DNA of 64,000 nucleotides from Halorubrum sp. SD626R (lineage in GTDB: Archaea > Halobacteriota > Halobacteria > Halobacteriales > Haloferacaceae): NCBI RefSeq assembly GCF_001261915.1, contig NZ_CVRT01000030.1, positions 96,577 through 160,576 on the forward strand. Reading direction: 5' to 3'. This document shows, piece by piece, positions 44,842 through 54,209 of this stretch. The stretch's first letter is position 1, and the number at the start of each line of letters is the position of its first letter. Under the pieces are notes generated by a model. It made no database searches. It had not been told where the DNA came from and was given only the letters and a program-made list of their open reading frames with translations. The position numbers were made by a program, and so were the translations under genes.

Positions 44842-44980
44842 CTGTAATCCTGCTGAGATGGGTTGCTCATAATAAACACACCTCGGTGGATAGTATTGAT
44901 CCCCTGTTCGTTAGTGTCTGAGCCCTCTCGTTCGAGAGGTACACCAGACGACACAAGCCCGTACGTAACCGAGAAAGGCT

Positions 44981-45781
44981 ATGATCGAGTCATTCCTTCG
45001 AATTGATGTTGTGCTTTTTGTTCTCATCGGTGTGCTCGGCGGCGCACACTGTATTGGGATGTGCGGGCCGCTCGTGACAATGTATTCGAAGCAGATGACG
45101 CCGCAGTCTGACGGTGGGACGGTGACAGCCAGCGACGGGCGTGCCGGTCATCTCACGACCTACGAGGTTCGCCAGCACTTCCTGTTCAACGTCGGCCGGG
45201 CGACCACCTACGCGATTCTTGGGGCTTCCTTCGGCGCGCTTGGGAGCGTCGTGTTCGTCACTGCTGACCAGCTGACACCGATCGCTGACCTCCTGCGAGG
45301 TGTTGTCGGTCTTGCGGTCGGAGGGTTCATTGTGGCGACAGGCCTTCGGTACGTCATCGGTGGAAGCGGGGGCGATATTCGTATCCCTGGCATCCAGCGC
45401 GTCACGTCGTGGCTCGCAACGAGAGTTCACCGGCACGTCAACAGTCCGAGCATTGTCGGTCTCGGGGCCGTCCACGCGTTTCTTCCCTGCCCGATGCTGT
45501 ATCCCGCGTATCTGTTCGCCTTCGCGAGTGGCTCTCCGACCACCGGTGGAATCGCTCTCGGTGCCCTCGGTATTGGGACGATTCCGGCCGTCTTCCTCTA
45601 TGGGACGATTATCCAGTCAATCGACGTTGCTCACCGGCGACGCGTTCATCGGCTACTCGGTGTGGTGTTCGTCGTGCTGGGGTACGTGCTGTTCGCGCAC
45701 GGATTGATGGCACTCGGTGTTCACCTTCCCCACCCGATGTTCCCGCATTACCAGCCACTCGGGGGCGCGATGGGGCACTGA
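44981..45781 (+). CDS. TauE/SafE (DsbD_2) family membrane protein
   Basis: A 266-residue membrane protein with about six helices. The N-terminal GGAHCIGMCGPLVTMYSKQM is the family signature, with a Cys-x3-Cys pair that may bind copper or a thiol partner. Such proteins appear near cytochrome oxidase assembly genes (SCO, CcoI-type) and are linked to copper or cytochrome biogenesis. The convergent SCO gene 100 bases downstream supports this. Confidence 0.85.
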   Translation: MIESFLRIDVVLFVLIGVLGGAHCIGMCGPLVTMYSKQMTPQSDGGTVTASDGRAGHLTTYEVRQHFLFNVGRATTYAILGASFGALGSVVFVTADQLTPIADLLRGVVGLAVGGFIVATGLRYVIGGSGGDIRIPGIQRVTSWLATRVHRHVNSPSIVGLGAVHAFLPCPMLYPAYLFAFASGSPTTGGIALGALGIGTIPAVFLYGTIIQSIDVAHRRRVHRLLGVVFVVLGYVLFAHGLMALGVHLPHPMFPHYQPLGGAMGH

Positions 45782-45882
45782 CCGAGCACTGGACCTTTTT
45801 GACTCGATACAGCTGACGGGCTCCAATCAACAACTACGATGGCGAAAAGGACGGTAGTTGGCCTCCCGGAATCCAGGAACTG

Positions 45883-46569
45883 TCACGCAGTGGCCACTCG
45901 TTCGAGGTCGTCGACGAGCCGTTCAATGTCGGTTCGCGGCCCTCGTGAGTACGCCCGTTCGATGATCCCTTGCTTATTGGCGAGGATGATGAGCCCGTAG
46001 TGCGGGAAGCGATACTCTAAATTCTCGATGTCATCTGCCGGTTGCTTCTCGATCTTCAGACCGAAGTGCTCGTCGTGTATCTCTTGGGCCCGCTCGTAGG
46101 TCTCTGGGCGGAGGAAGTGCCAGTTACCCGCGTTGAGGTCAACCCCCTGCTGCCCAGCGTACTCGCGAAGCGTCTCGGCGGTATCGCGTTCGGGATCAAA
46201 CGTGATAGGGAGAAACGAGACTTGGTTACTGTACCCTGCCTCGGCAGCGACCTCCTTCCCACGACGGAGTCGGAGAATAAGTGCTGGACACACTCCGTCC
46301 GGGCAGTTGGTATAAAATGACGTCCACAGCACTGCGCGCTCCCCTTCGAACTGGGATGTCGATATCTCTTCGCCGTGGATTGGATCGGGGACGGTGAACT
46401 CAGGCATTTTGTCACCGTAGCTCGGGAATGACGCCTCGCTGAGGTCTCGCTCCGGCGGTCCGAGAATGGTCCCTTCAGCGCCACCAGTGCCAAGAACACC
46501 AAGACAGCCGGCAGTGCCGGCGGTGACTCCCGCGACGCCAGCGGTTTTACAGAAACTCCGTCGGTCCAT
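45883..46569 (-). CDS. SCO family copper chaperone/thiol lipoprotein
   Basis: A 228-residue protein from ATG 46569: MDRRSFCKTAGVAGVTAGTA followed by GC, a Tat-like signal plus lipobox. The mature part is a thioredoxin fold with SCO-type AVLWTSFYTNCPDGVCPALI. The motif is C-P-D-G-V-C (four residues between the cysteines), one residue longer than the usual C-P-D-V-C, while the His expected in the last third is in RFPHYGLIIL. Role: insertion of Cu into a terminal oxidase CuA site. Confidence 0.88.
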   Translation of the reverse strand: MDRRSFCKTAGVAGVTAGTAGCLGVLGTGGAEGTILGPPERDLSEASFPSYGDKMPEFTVPDPIHGEEISTSQFEGERAVLWTSFYTNCPDGVCPALILRLRRGKEVAAEAGYSNQVSFLPITFDPERDTAETLREYAGQQGVDLNAGNWHFLRPETYERAQEIHDEHFGLKIEKQPADDIENLEYRFPHYGLIILANKQGIIERAYSRGPRTDIERLVDDLERVATA

Positions 46570-46665
46570 ACAGTCGCGTATCGGTCCCGCGGTTTTGAGG
46601 TATCTGGTGTGACCCTCGAACGCGTCGATCGCATCCAATCTGGGCGGGTCCAGCCAGTCAGCTTC

Positions 46666-47169
46666 TCACTCGAAGAGGCTGTCGACGGTCCGAATGAAGC
46701 GGTCGACGAGCCGGTCTGGCAGCGAGGGCGACACCACCTCAAGCAACGCAGCCGTGCGGTCCGGGCAGGTCAGCGTGACCGTCATCGGACGATCATCAGA
46801 CTTCGTGACGATCCCAGCGTCGCTGAGGTTTGAGACGTGCCACGAGACCGTGCTCCGCGCGAGGTCTAACTCTGTGGTTAGTGTTTCCGGGCGAAGAGGA
46901 CCGTCTGCATGGAGCCGCAGTACGATCTCGCGGGCAGTTTCACGTCGGAGAAACGCGAGCGCACGTCGTTCCCACGGATCGAAGGTTGGATCAAAGTAGT
47001 GAGCTTGACCAGCGATCCGTTCAACAACCAATTCCTCATCGTTCACCAGCCGCCGGAGGTGATACTGTGCCTGTCCGGTGGCGATGTCCAGATCGCGTTC
47101 CACCTGGTTGAAGTGGACGCCGGGCGTCTCGTAGACGTGTCGTCGCACCCGATCTCTGGTCGTCGCCAT
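46666..47169 (-). CDS. Tandem winged-helix transcriptional regulator
   Basis: A 167-residue protein from ATG 47169 with two winged helices: residues about 3-55 (HFNQVERDLDIATGQAQYHL, then RRLVNDEELVV) and about 75-125 (ETLTTELDLARSTVSWHVSN, then LSDAGIV). This MarR/ArsR-like tandem plan is frequent in haloarchaea. Its location between the SCO gene and a divergent membrane protein gene suggests regulation of copper or respiratory genes; no operator identified. Confidence 0.82.
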   Translation of the reverse strand: MATTRDRVRRHVYETPGVHFNQVERDLDIATGQAQYHLRRLVNDEELVVERIAGQAHYFDPTFDPWERRALAFLRRETAREIVLRLHADGPLRPETLTTELDLARSTVSWHVSNLSDAGIVTKSDDRPMTVTLTCPDRTAALLEVVSPSLPDRLVDRFIRTVDSLFE

Positions 47170-47245
47170 CGTGAGTACTCGCCCGTAATCGGCTGAGAGA
47201 TAAAACCTGTCGGGGGGTTCTCCCCGCACGGGAACGTTTCTCCCC

Positions 47246-47644
47246 GTGTCTTCTTATCACTTCGAACGCATACTGACCAGTGTCGTGATCGCATCGCTCA
47301 TCTCCCGGACCGTCTTCCCGGCGCTCGTGCCCCTCACCGTCCAAGGGTCACCCGTGCTGCTGGCCGTCATCGCGTGCGCCGGGATCGGAACCGGTGCACT
47401 GTTTCTCGTGAGTCTCGTCGCGTATCGACGCCGCCAGACTGGCCAGTACCGACTGATCAGCGCTGCGGTCGGCGTGCTCGTTCTACGGTCGCTGGTCGGT
47501 GCCGGGACCGTGTTGGGGGTCGTCCCGATGCCGGTTCATCACTTCATTGAACACAGCCTCGATTTCCTGATCGCCGCGATGGTTCTCTACGCTGTGTACG
47601 CGTACGCACCCGGTTCGCTAAATGACAGCTCCACTGCGGACTGA
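47246..47644 (+). CDS. Four-helix membrane protein of unknown function
   Basis: A 132-residue protein with four predicted membrane helices (TVFPALVPLTVQGSPVLLAV, GALFLVSLVAYR, LISAAVGVLVLRSLV, FLIAAMVLYAVYAYA). A conserved-looking VHHFIEH between helices three and four has two adjacent His that might bind metal. It is divergent from the winged-helix regulator gene, so the two probably belong together. Confidence 0.75.
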   Translation: MSSYHFERILTSVVIASLISRTVFPALVPLTVQGSPVLLAVIACAGIGTGALFLVSLVAYRRRQTGQYRLISAAVGVLVLRSLVGAGTVLGVVPMPVHHFIEHSLDFLIAAMVLYAVYAYAPGSLNDSSTAD

Positions 47645-47725
47645 CTCGACCAGACCCAATCGCAACTGTGCCCGCGCTGCGACAATCAGTACTGGCCTCC
47701 CTCTCGATCCGTCCGGTTTATCGAC

Positions 47726-48298
47726 TTAGCTTTCCGATTGTCGGATCCCCTCGATTAGGGTGCGGTCGATCTCTTCGTAATCAAATACTTGTCCGCCGTG
47801 CGTGTCGATGAACGATTGGGCCTCCTCTTGGTCCGAGAACGGGTGGAGCGCCGGGCCCATCCCACCCATCACGTCGCTTTCGGCGACGTAGAGGAGGTCG
47901 CTCGCGTCGGCGAACGTCTCCGGTGCCGTCGGCGACGGCATTCGCGGCGCACCGTCACGCTGCCGCACGGTATAGTCGACGCGCGAGAAGTCGGTGACGT
48001 AGACGATGGCCGGCTTCCAGCCGCGGTCAAGCCGATCGAAGTGGTAGGGAAAGAGGCTGTGGACGAGGGTGTGGAACCACGCCGGGTTGCCCTCGTCCCG
48101 CGGATCGGCGTCTCGGTAGAAGATCTGCCCGTTCGCGCCCCCGTGGGGGCCGATCGCCATCCCGTGATCGGTGTCGAACTCTCCCTCGAGATCCACCGGG
48201 TCGGGGAGCGCTTCCTCGGAGGCGCTCCCGCCGAGACAGCCGGCGAGTCCGGTGACCGCACCGCCGATCCCGGCAGCGATGACGCGGCGTCGGTTCAT
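47726..48298 (-). CDS. nosL: NosL-like lipoprotein lacking the usual Cys pair
   Basis: A 190-residue protein from ATG 48298 with the signal MNRRRVIAAGIGGAVTGLAG and lipobox Cys21. The mature part has the NosL plan (HGMAIGPHGGANGQIFY at 45-61, WKPAIVYVTDFSRVDY, FSDQEEAQSFIDTHGGQVFD). NosL proteins normally have a Cys-x2-Cys-Gly-Met copper site at the start of this domain; here it reads FDTDHGM, so both Cys are missing, though Met47 and a VMGGMG stretch remain. It may bind copper through Met and His or not at all. It follows nosY on the same strand. Confidence 0.72.
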   Translation of the reverse strand: MNRRRVIAAGIGGAVTGLAGCLGGSASEEALPDPVDLEGEFDTDHGMAIGPHGGANGQIFYRDADPRDEGNPAWFHTLVHSLFPYHFDRLDRGWKPAIVYVTDFSRVDYTVRQRDGAPRMPSPTAPETFADASDLLYVAESDVMGGMGPALHPFSDQEEAQSFIDTHGGQVFDYEEIDRTLIEGIRQSES

Positions 48299-48431
48299 AC
48301 TCATGCTTGCGCTCACCCGATCATATCCGTTCTGGTGGGAACGTCGAATTCGTCTCACGCAAAGATTGGTAGTTGAGGTCGCGAAAAGAACGTACGACCC
48401 GGATCCCGATACGCTCCCGTGACCGGGTTCC

Positions 48432-49313
48432 TCACTCCGCGAACCGGAATCGGACCCGTTCGATTACGGTACTCATGCGCTCCCGGAAGGCGAGCGTTCC
48501 GACCGAAGCGAGGCTTCCGAAGAGCGCCCACCCCGCAAGCGAGCCGACCGCCCGGCCGACGTCGACAACGTTCCCCTCCTGCGCGAACGAAACGCCGATC
48601 ACGGTCTCGAAGACGAGCCCGCGGAAGGCTCCGTTCGGCATGAGCGCGGCTCGTCCGGCGACCGCCGACGGGTCGGTACCAGTCATTAACGACTGAATGA
48701 GCGCTAGGTCGCCGCCGAGCGTACCAACGAGGAACGCGAGGACCGCGAGCGCGGCCGCGCCCCGCCGGCTCGTCGCTGCTGCCGACACCCACATCGACAG
48801 GGCGAGGAACGCCGCTCCGAACAGCGTGATCAGTGCGAGAAAACGGACGTACAGCAGCGGCGAGTCGACACCCGCGTGGGTCGCGAAGATTCCGGTGTCA
48901 GGGGCGGCGGTCAACCAGATGTAGCCGCCGATCACGGCGAATGGGAGGCCGACGACCGCAACCAACGCGACCAGCCGTGCAAACAGGACACCGACGACAT
49001 AGCCCGCGACGCCAACCGGATACGTCCGGATCACGGCGAACTCCCCGCTGACCGCGTCTGCCAACAGCGTCCGATACCCCAGCACGACCGCGAGCAGCGG
49101 CACCAGCAGCTCGGCCGGCAAGAGGAGGTCGACCACCGCCGGAACGAACCCTGTCGCGCCGCCCCCACCAACGGCGACTAGGAGCCAGAGCACGGCAAGT
49201 AAGCCGACCGCGAGGACGCCGTATCCCGGGGTGCGCAGGACCGTCGCGAGCTCTCGCCGGAATATGGCCCCTACGCCAGCAAATGCGTCGGTCACGCCGA
49301 AATCCCCGGTCAT
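48432..49313 (-). CDS. nosY: ABC-2 type permease NosY
   Basis: A 293-residue membrane protein with six hydrophobic segments (for example PGYGVLAVGLLAVLWLLVAV, LLLPAELLVPLLAVVLGYRT, AALAVLAFLVGTL). It is the permease of the NosDFY transporter that supports copper-enzyme assembly. The start codon overlaps the stop of nosF by four bases, so nosD-nosF-nosY are translated together. Confidence 0.85.
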   Translation of the reverse strand: MTGDFGVTDAFAGVGAIFRRELATVLRTPGYGVLAVGLLAVLWLLVAVGGGGATGFVPAVVDLLLPAELLVPLLAVVLGYRTLLADAVSGEFAVIRTYPVGVAGYVVGVLFARLVALVAVVGLPFAVIGGYIWLTAAPDTGIFATHAGVDSPLLYVRFLALITLFGAAFLALSMWVSAAATSRRGAAALAVLAFLVGTLGGDLALIQSLMTGTDPSAVAGRAALMPNGAFRGLVFETVIGVSFAQEGNVVDVGRAVGSLAGWALFGSLASVGTLAFRERMSTVIERVRFRFAE

Positions 49314-50182
49314 CGTTCGGATACCCCCGTCACGTGGACATCGCGGTCGCCGTCGTCGCCGGACCCGTTTTGCTCGTCTCCGGCCGCCGCACCGCTTCTC
49401 GATGGGTTCGCATCGTCGGCGGTTCCGGACAAGGCAGCGTCGCGTCCTGCGGCCTCGTACAGCGCCGCGGTCGTGTCGACACCGTACTCGTCGCAGAGGA
49501 CATTGAGGTCGCCGGCAGCTGCGACCCGTCCGCGGGCGAGCATGACGACGCGATCAGCGTGGGCATCGACGAGGTCGAGATTGTGTGTACTCACGACAAC
49601 CGTCACGTCGTCGGTCGCGTAGGTGGCCGCAGTCCGGAACGCCCGCTCGCGCATTCCGGGGTCGAGCCCGCTAGCCGGCTCGTCGAGCACGACGAGCGGC
49701 GGATCGCCCAGCATCGCTTGTGCGATACCGAGAAGCCGCTGCATCCCGCCCGAAAGATCCTCGACCGCTTTGTCGGCGGCGTCCGACAGTCCGACCGACG
49801 CGAGCGCGGCGTCGGGATCTCCGTCAACAAGTCGCGCGTAGAACGCGAGTGTTTCCCGGGCGGTGAACCCCTCACGGAACGGGACCTGCTGAGGGAGGTA
49901 ACCGATGGACTTCTCACTCATGTCCTCGGCGTTCGGCCGTCTGATCTCTCCGGTGATCGGGGGAACGGTTCCCGCGAGCGCACCGAGCAGCGTCGACTTT
50001 CCGGAGCCGTTCGGCCCAATTACCGCGGTGAGTCCCGACCCGAACGTGAGCGACACCGAATCGAGGACCGGTACGCCGCCGTACGTCCGGGTGAGGTCGT
50101 CGACGACCACGCGATCGGGTGCAGCGCCGTCGCTCGGTAACTCAGAGTCGGGTGTCGTCTCCGTCGAGGAGTATTCTGTCAC
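49310..50182 (-). CDS. nosF: ABC transporter ATP-binding protein NosF
   Basis: A 290-residue ABC ATPase. Walker A is IGPNGSGKSTLLGAL, the signature LSGGMQRLLGIAQAML, Walker B VVLDEPASGLD and the H-loop STHNLDLVD. It overlaps nosD and nosY by four bases each. The C-terminal tail of about 60 residues is a low-complexity acidic linker. It powers the NosY permease in a nos-type cluster. Confidence 0.88.
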   Translation of the reverse strand: MTEYSSTETTPDSELPSDGAAPDRVVVDDLTRTYGGVPVLDSVSLTFGSGLTAVIGPNGSGKSTLLGALAGTVPPITGEIRRPNAEDMSEKSIGYLPQQVPFREGFTARETLAFYARLVDGDPDAALASVGLSDAADKAVEDLSGGMQRLLGIAQAMLGDPPLVVLDEPASGLDPGMRERAFRTAATYATDDVTVVVSTHNLDLVDAHADRVVMLARGRVAAAGDLNVLCDEYGVDTTAALYEAAGRDAALSGTADDANPSRSGAAAGDEQNGSGDDGDRDVHVTGVSER

Positions 50183-52278
50183 GGAGACGCCTCCTGGACT
50201 GCCGCCCGTTCGTTCGGCTCGGTACCCCAGTTCGGCTGCGTAGCGTTTTGGCCGGCAGCGGTCATAGGTTGGTCGTCAAGTTGGAGAGCAGCATGGCTGC
50301 GGTCATCGATCTGCGCCCGCCAGTCGGCATGGACCGCCGTCCCGTTCGGGTCTACGGCCGCTGTGACCCGATCGGGAGCGTACGGCTCCGGCGCTGGTGC
50401 CGGATCGATGATACTCCCAGAACGCGCCCCCGCGACGGTGCCACGGAGCCGTTCGAGAAGTTCGTTCACCGGTGACTCGCGGAGCGCAACGACGGCCGGT
50501 TCCCGGTGGAGGGCGGCGTCGATCGGCGACGTCGGGCGGTAGGCACGCCCGCCCGCCTCGTGGAGTCCCGCGTTTGCTCCCTCCCAGTAGTTGCCGCGGT
50601 CACCGTCAGCCCACACGCGTAGCGGTCCTGCTCCCGCCCCGGCGTGGCGATCGTTTCCCACAAAATCGTTTGCGACCACGCGACTCGCAGGCACGACCGT
50701 CGTCGCTCGCGCTCCCTCTTCATTTTCCACGACAACGTTGTGCTCGTATAGTGAGCCGCGTGAGCTGGTGGAAAAGCCCAGATCGTTGTGTGCGAGTGTG
50801 TTGTAGCCGACGTACGTCAGCGTCCCGGAAGCCTGTATTCCGGCCCCTGAGCCACGCACGTCGTTGCCGACGATCGCGTTACGGGCTGGCCGAGTCATTA
50901 CCGTGACCCCCGCGAAAATCTCATCTCGGAACGAGTTGTCCGCGATCAAGGCGTCGCCAGTGTACATGAGATGGACGCCGTAGCGGTTCTCTCTGAACGT
51001 TGAGTTCCTGACAATCGACCCGTCGGCGCGGTGGAGGTATATCCCGTCGCGACCATTTGTGAACGTCCCGTTGGTGACCGTCACTTGGGATTCCATTCCG
51101 GTGATTCCCATGAAGCCGTCGTCCCACTCGGCTGTCCCGTTGACCTCAATATCACGGATCACCGCGTCTGATCCGTTCCGCAGGAGAACACCGCTCGCGT
51201 TCGTGTCGATCATCACGTCGTCTATAAACAGCCCCGGCGCGCCGAGTCCGCGGATCCCGGCGTCGCCGTAGCCGTATCCGAGTTGGATGTTCGTGTCCCA
51301 TGACTCCGTCTCGTTTCCTTGCGCGGCCTCTTTGGCCCGTCGTTGAGCCGCTTCGGGATCCCGAGTTCGATTACCGGTGCCGTCAATCATCAGCCCCGTG
51401 ATCGCGACGTTTGGAGCCCGAACGGTGATCACCGAACCGTTTCCGCCACCGCTGACGTGTGCGCCTTCGCCGGCGATCGTGAGCGGTTTCGTGACGTTGA
51501 TCTGCTCCTCGTAGGATCCAGATGGCACGACGACCGTCGTGTTCGGCGGGGCTGCGTCGACCCCGGCCGAAATTGTCTCGACATCCTCACCGACGGTGAC
51601 CGAGACGGGGCGGTCGGCGGTTCGTTCTGCGGCTGTGACCCGTCTATCCGCCATCTCCCAGCGTTCCGGTGCCATTGCCCGCGCGACCGTCCCGGAGTCA
51701 ACGTCGAACGATCGCGTCCGAAGCTCCGCCCAATCGACGACTTTCCCGCCGTGACTCCCGGTGAACGCTGTTGCCGCGTCCCGAGAGGAAAACGGGATAA
51801 CCGTCTCGCCGGCTGGCGTCCGAGCCTCACTACCGACCACGTAGACCGCTTCTTTGGCGGGTGTCCACGACGACGGTCTCGATTCGGCTGCTGTGAACAA
51901 CCCCGTCTCAGTCGTCCCCGGCTTGGTCCCATCAAAGGTTTCGACATACGCGACGAGTGGATAACCGAACCGGCGTTCGGTGTAGCCTTCGTTGAGTCGA
52001 TCGACGAAGGACTCGACGCCGTTGTATCCAATGACATACTGAAGCTGCGAGTAAAACACCTGAACGCGCGGGATTCGGCCGGAATCAGACATTAGCGAAT
52101 CTGTCTCCGTAGACAGCCCGAGTTCGACGGTATCATCGTACGCGACGGGGTCAGGGGCGTCCGCCGCAGGGTCGGAAAGGAACGCTCCGGCAACAACGAA
52201 TCCGACGATGACCGCGGATACGACAACGCAGGCAAGCACAGCCCGCGATAGGTCGCTATACGGGTCGGAAATCGCCAC
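50179..52278 (-). CDS. nosD: NosD beta-helix protein with an N-terminal NosL-like domain
   Basis: A 699-residue exported protein. A membrane helix near residues 12-32 (ACVVVSAVIVGFVVAGAFL) anchors it. Residues about 65-205 (VFYSQLQYVIGYNGVESFVD, AVYVVGSEARTPAGETVIPF, SSRDAATAFTGSHGGKVVDW) match a NosL-like domain as in the separate lipoprotein at 47726. The remaining part is a right-handed beta-helix of the CASH/NosD type with many repeats (NGRDGIYLHRADGSIVRNST, RYGVHLMYTGDALIADNSF). NosD takes part in maturing the copper centre of nitrous oxide reductase; the fused domain suggests a combined copper-delivery role. A transcript starting here covers nosF and nosY. Confidence 0.85.
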   Translation of the reverse strand: MAISDPYSDLSRAVLACVVVSAVIVGFVVAGAFLSDPAADAPDPVAYDDTVELGLSTETDSLMSDSGRIPRVQVFYSQLQYVIGYNGVESFVDRLNEGYTERRFGYPLVAYVETFDGTKPGTTETGLFTAAESRPSSWTPAKEAVYVVGSEARTPAGETVIPFSSRDAATAFTGSHGGKVVDWAELRTRSFDVDSGTVARAMAPERWEMADRRVTAAERTADRPVSVTVGEDVETISAGVDAAPPNTTVVVPSGSYEEQINVTKPLTIAGEGAHVSGGGNGSVITVRAPNVAITGLMIDGTGNRTRDPEAAQRRAKEAAQGNETESWDTNIQLGYGYGDAGIRGLGAPGLFIDDVMIDTNASGVLLRNGSDAVIRDIEVNGTAEWDDGFMGITGMESQVTVTNGTFTNGRDGIYLHRADGSIVRNSTFRENRYGVHLMYTGDALIADNSFRDEIFAGVTVMTRPARNAIVGNDVRGSGAGIQASGTLTYVGYNTLAHNDLGFSTSSRGSLYEHNVVVENEEGARATTVVPASRVVANDFVGNDRHAGAGAGPLRVWADGDRGNYWEGANAGLHEAGGRAYRPTSPIDAALHREPAVVALRESPVNELLERLRGTVAGARSGSIIDPAPAPEPYAPDRVTAAVDPNGTAVHADWRAQIDDRSHAALQLDDQPMTAAGQNATQPNWGTEPNERAAVQEASP

Positions 52279-52406
52279 AAAACCGGTACCGGTCGTCGGG
52301 ATATATCTGATTTGGTTCGATTCTCGAATACGAACGCCTGTCAGTGATGGGAGTATTCACATAATAGTTGAAGTATGAGGCGGTGCGTCCTCAAGTTCGC
52401 GTCAGC

Positions 52407-52814
52407 TCAGGCGTACTGGCTGATCAACGAGCGCAGTTCGTCTTTCTGTTGGACACCGACCATCCGTTCAACCTGTTCGCCACTATCGAAAAGATACATT
52501 GTTGGGACTCCTTGAACGCGGTATTGCTGTGCTAGTTGTTGGAGCTGGTCGACATCGATTTTAGCCACAGTAGCGTCAGTTTCGGCAGCCAGCTCCTCAA
52601 CGACCGGTTCGAGCATCTGACATGGACCGCACCAGTCTGCGTAAAAGTCGGCCAGAACGACTCCGTCTTCTGCGAGGAGATCGTTGAAGTGATCTCCGCT
52701 CTCAACATGAATGGGTTCGTTTCGGTCATCAACGGTCTCCGTGCTGCCGTTGTTCGCTACCTGCTTCCGTAGTTCTTCAATCTTTTTTTGCCGGATTTGG
52801 TCTCGATCGCTCAT
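52407..52814 (-). CDS. trxA: Thioredoxin
   Basis: A 135-residue protein from the ATG at 52814, with an extra N-terminal helix of about 35 residues. The thioredoxin domain has the active site WCGPC within FYADWCGPCQMLEPVVEELA and the cis-Pro in YRVQGVPTMYLF. It is divergent from trxB 275 bases away, so the two probably form a redox pair sharing an intergenic promoter region. An alternative start at 52823 would add three residues. Confidence 0.92.
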   Translation of the reverse strand: MSDRDQIRQKKIEELRKQVANNGSTETVDDRNEPIHVESGDHFNDLLAEDGVVLADFYADWCGPCQMLEPVVEELAAETDATVAKIDVDQLQQLAQQYRVQGVPTMYLFDSGEQVERMVGVQQKDELRSLISQYA

Positions 52815-53088
52815 CATACGCACTTTGTGGTCGGATCGTAATAATAGTTTTGTAGTATAGATACAAGATAGCTTAGGAGAGTAAGCAGATAGTCACGATC
52901 TCGATAGATACTATTGCTAAATGGATTATCAGATTGGCCGGGAGATAGCTTGTTGAAACCGGTTATAGAACCCTTTGCTACCAATATACCTACTAATTGG
53001 TTCTCTTTGATATCAGGATCTCACGCACAGTGCGATTAGTGGAGGGCCGGAATGTATAAGTTAGTATAGTGAATATCTTACAATACAA

Positions 53089-54009
53089 ATGCCCGGTGTA
53101 GCCATTATCGGTGGTGGACCGACTGGATTGAACGCAGCAATCTACACGGCCCGTGCCGACAAGCGAACGCTCGTGTTTGACGACGGTGGCGGAACAACCC
53201 GTGATGTGGACACGATGGAAAACGTCTACGGGTTCCCAGAAGGCGTTACCGGCCCGGAACTCGTCGATCTGGGTCAAAAGCACGCACAAAAATACGGTGC
53301 TAACATTGTCGAAGAGGAAGTGGTTCGGATAGAACCAGACGAGGAGCAATACTGTGTCGAGACGACAGCTGACAAGTACACCGTCGACGGTGTGATCATC
53401 GCGACCGGAGCGGACTACGAACGGCCAGCAATCGCGGATGTTGAGTCGTACGAAGGTCACGGTGTCTCCTACTGTGTCGAATGTGACGCGTACTTTTATC
53501 GCGACAGTCCAGTCGCAGTCGTTGGTAACGACAACTACGCCGCAACAGAGGCACTGATGTTGCTTGACTACACCGACGATGTCCGAATACTGACTAACGG
53601 ATCGCCGTTTGAAGCCGATAAAGACCTCCAAGATCGTGTCGTTGAGGCAAACATTCCAGTTATTACCGATAACCTGGATAGGCTTACCGGCGAGGAGGTA
53701 CTCGAAGCCGTCATCACCCAAAACGGAGAGGAGGTGTCAGTAGACGGACTGTTCGTCGCACTAGGTACCGCCGGCGGCACGGATCTCGCGGAGATGCTCG
53801 GTGTCCCTGTTGATGGTGACGACATCATCACCGACCCTGATCAATCGACGCCAATTGATCGAGTGTACGCGGCAGGCGATGTCACTGGTGGCCATCAACA
53901 GATCGCGACTTCCGTCGGAGAGGGTGCCCGCGCAGCCATCAACTTGCTTGAAGATCTCCGTGGAGCAGACTATATTGACTACAAAAAATTGGATTCGCAG
54001 CCGGCCTGA
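53089..54009 (+). CDS. trxB: Thioredoxin reductase-like FAD/NAD(P) oxidoreductase
   Basis: A 306-residue flavoprotein. The FAD-binding GGGPTGLNAAIYTARADKR is at the N-terminus. The redox pair is in SYCVECDAYFYRDSP (C-V-E-C), the position of the usual C-A-T-C of TrxB. The NAD(P) segment VVGNDNYAATEALMLLDYTD has a degenerate nucleotide signature, and the C-terminal VYAAGDVTGGHQQIATSVGE binds FAD. The diverged NAD(P) loop hints at a different electron donor. Leaderless start after an AT-rich promoter (TATAAGTTAGTATAG). Confidence 0.88.
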   Translation: MPGVAIIGGGPTGLNAAIYTARADKRTLVFDDGGGTTRDVDTMENVYGFPEGVTGPELVDLGQKHAQKYGANIVEEEVVRIEPDEEQYCVETTADKYTVDGVIIATGADYERPAIADVESYEGHGVSYCVECDAYFYRDSPVAVVGNDNYAATEALMLLDYTDDVRILTNGSPFEADKDLQDRVVEANIPVITDNLDRLTGEEVLEAVITQNGEEVSVDGLFVALGTAGGTDLAEMLGVPVDGDDIITDPDQSTPIDRVYAAGDVTGGHQQIATSVGEGARAAINLLEDLRGADYIDYKKLDSQPA

Positions 54010-54193
54010 CTGATTCGATCGGGTGAGGTCCCGGTTGGCGGATTCGATCTCAGGTTGCTCCAGCTGATGTTTACCGTCAACTCATTCTGTTGGCTCATAA
54101 AAAGACTCAGAAATGTACACTTCTCGTTGATAAGCAGCCGGTAGACGTATATAATACTACATTATTTGCCGTACCTCTCAATGTGCATCTTGT

Positions 54194-54209
54194 TTTAGGT
54201 ATACCTAAA
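54194..54209 (+). promoter_or_regulatory. Perfect 16-bp palindromic operator over the feoA start
   Basis: TTTAGGTATACCTAAA is a perfect inverted repeat that ends on the A of the feoA ATG. Its TTAGG..CCTAA half sites are those of DtxR/IdeR/SirR-type metal-dependent repressors, which control iron uptake in haloarchaea (Idr1/Idr2). A TATA-like TATATAAT at 54149-54156 lies upstream. The operator probably blocks feoABC expression when iron is plentiful. Confidence 0.75.

Noticed and set aside
49283..50140. Plus-strand open frame opposite nosF (285 codons)
   Set aside because: Arg-rich translation typical of antisense frames in GC-rich haloarchaeal genes; nosF has complete ABC motifs.
51319..52095. 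Plus-strand open frame opposite nosD (258 codons)
   Set aside because: No domain; the nosD frame has signal anchor, NosL-like domain and beta-helix repeats.
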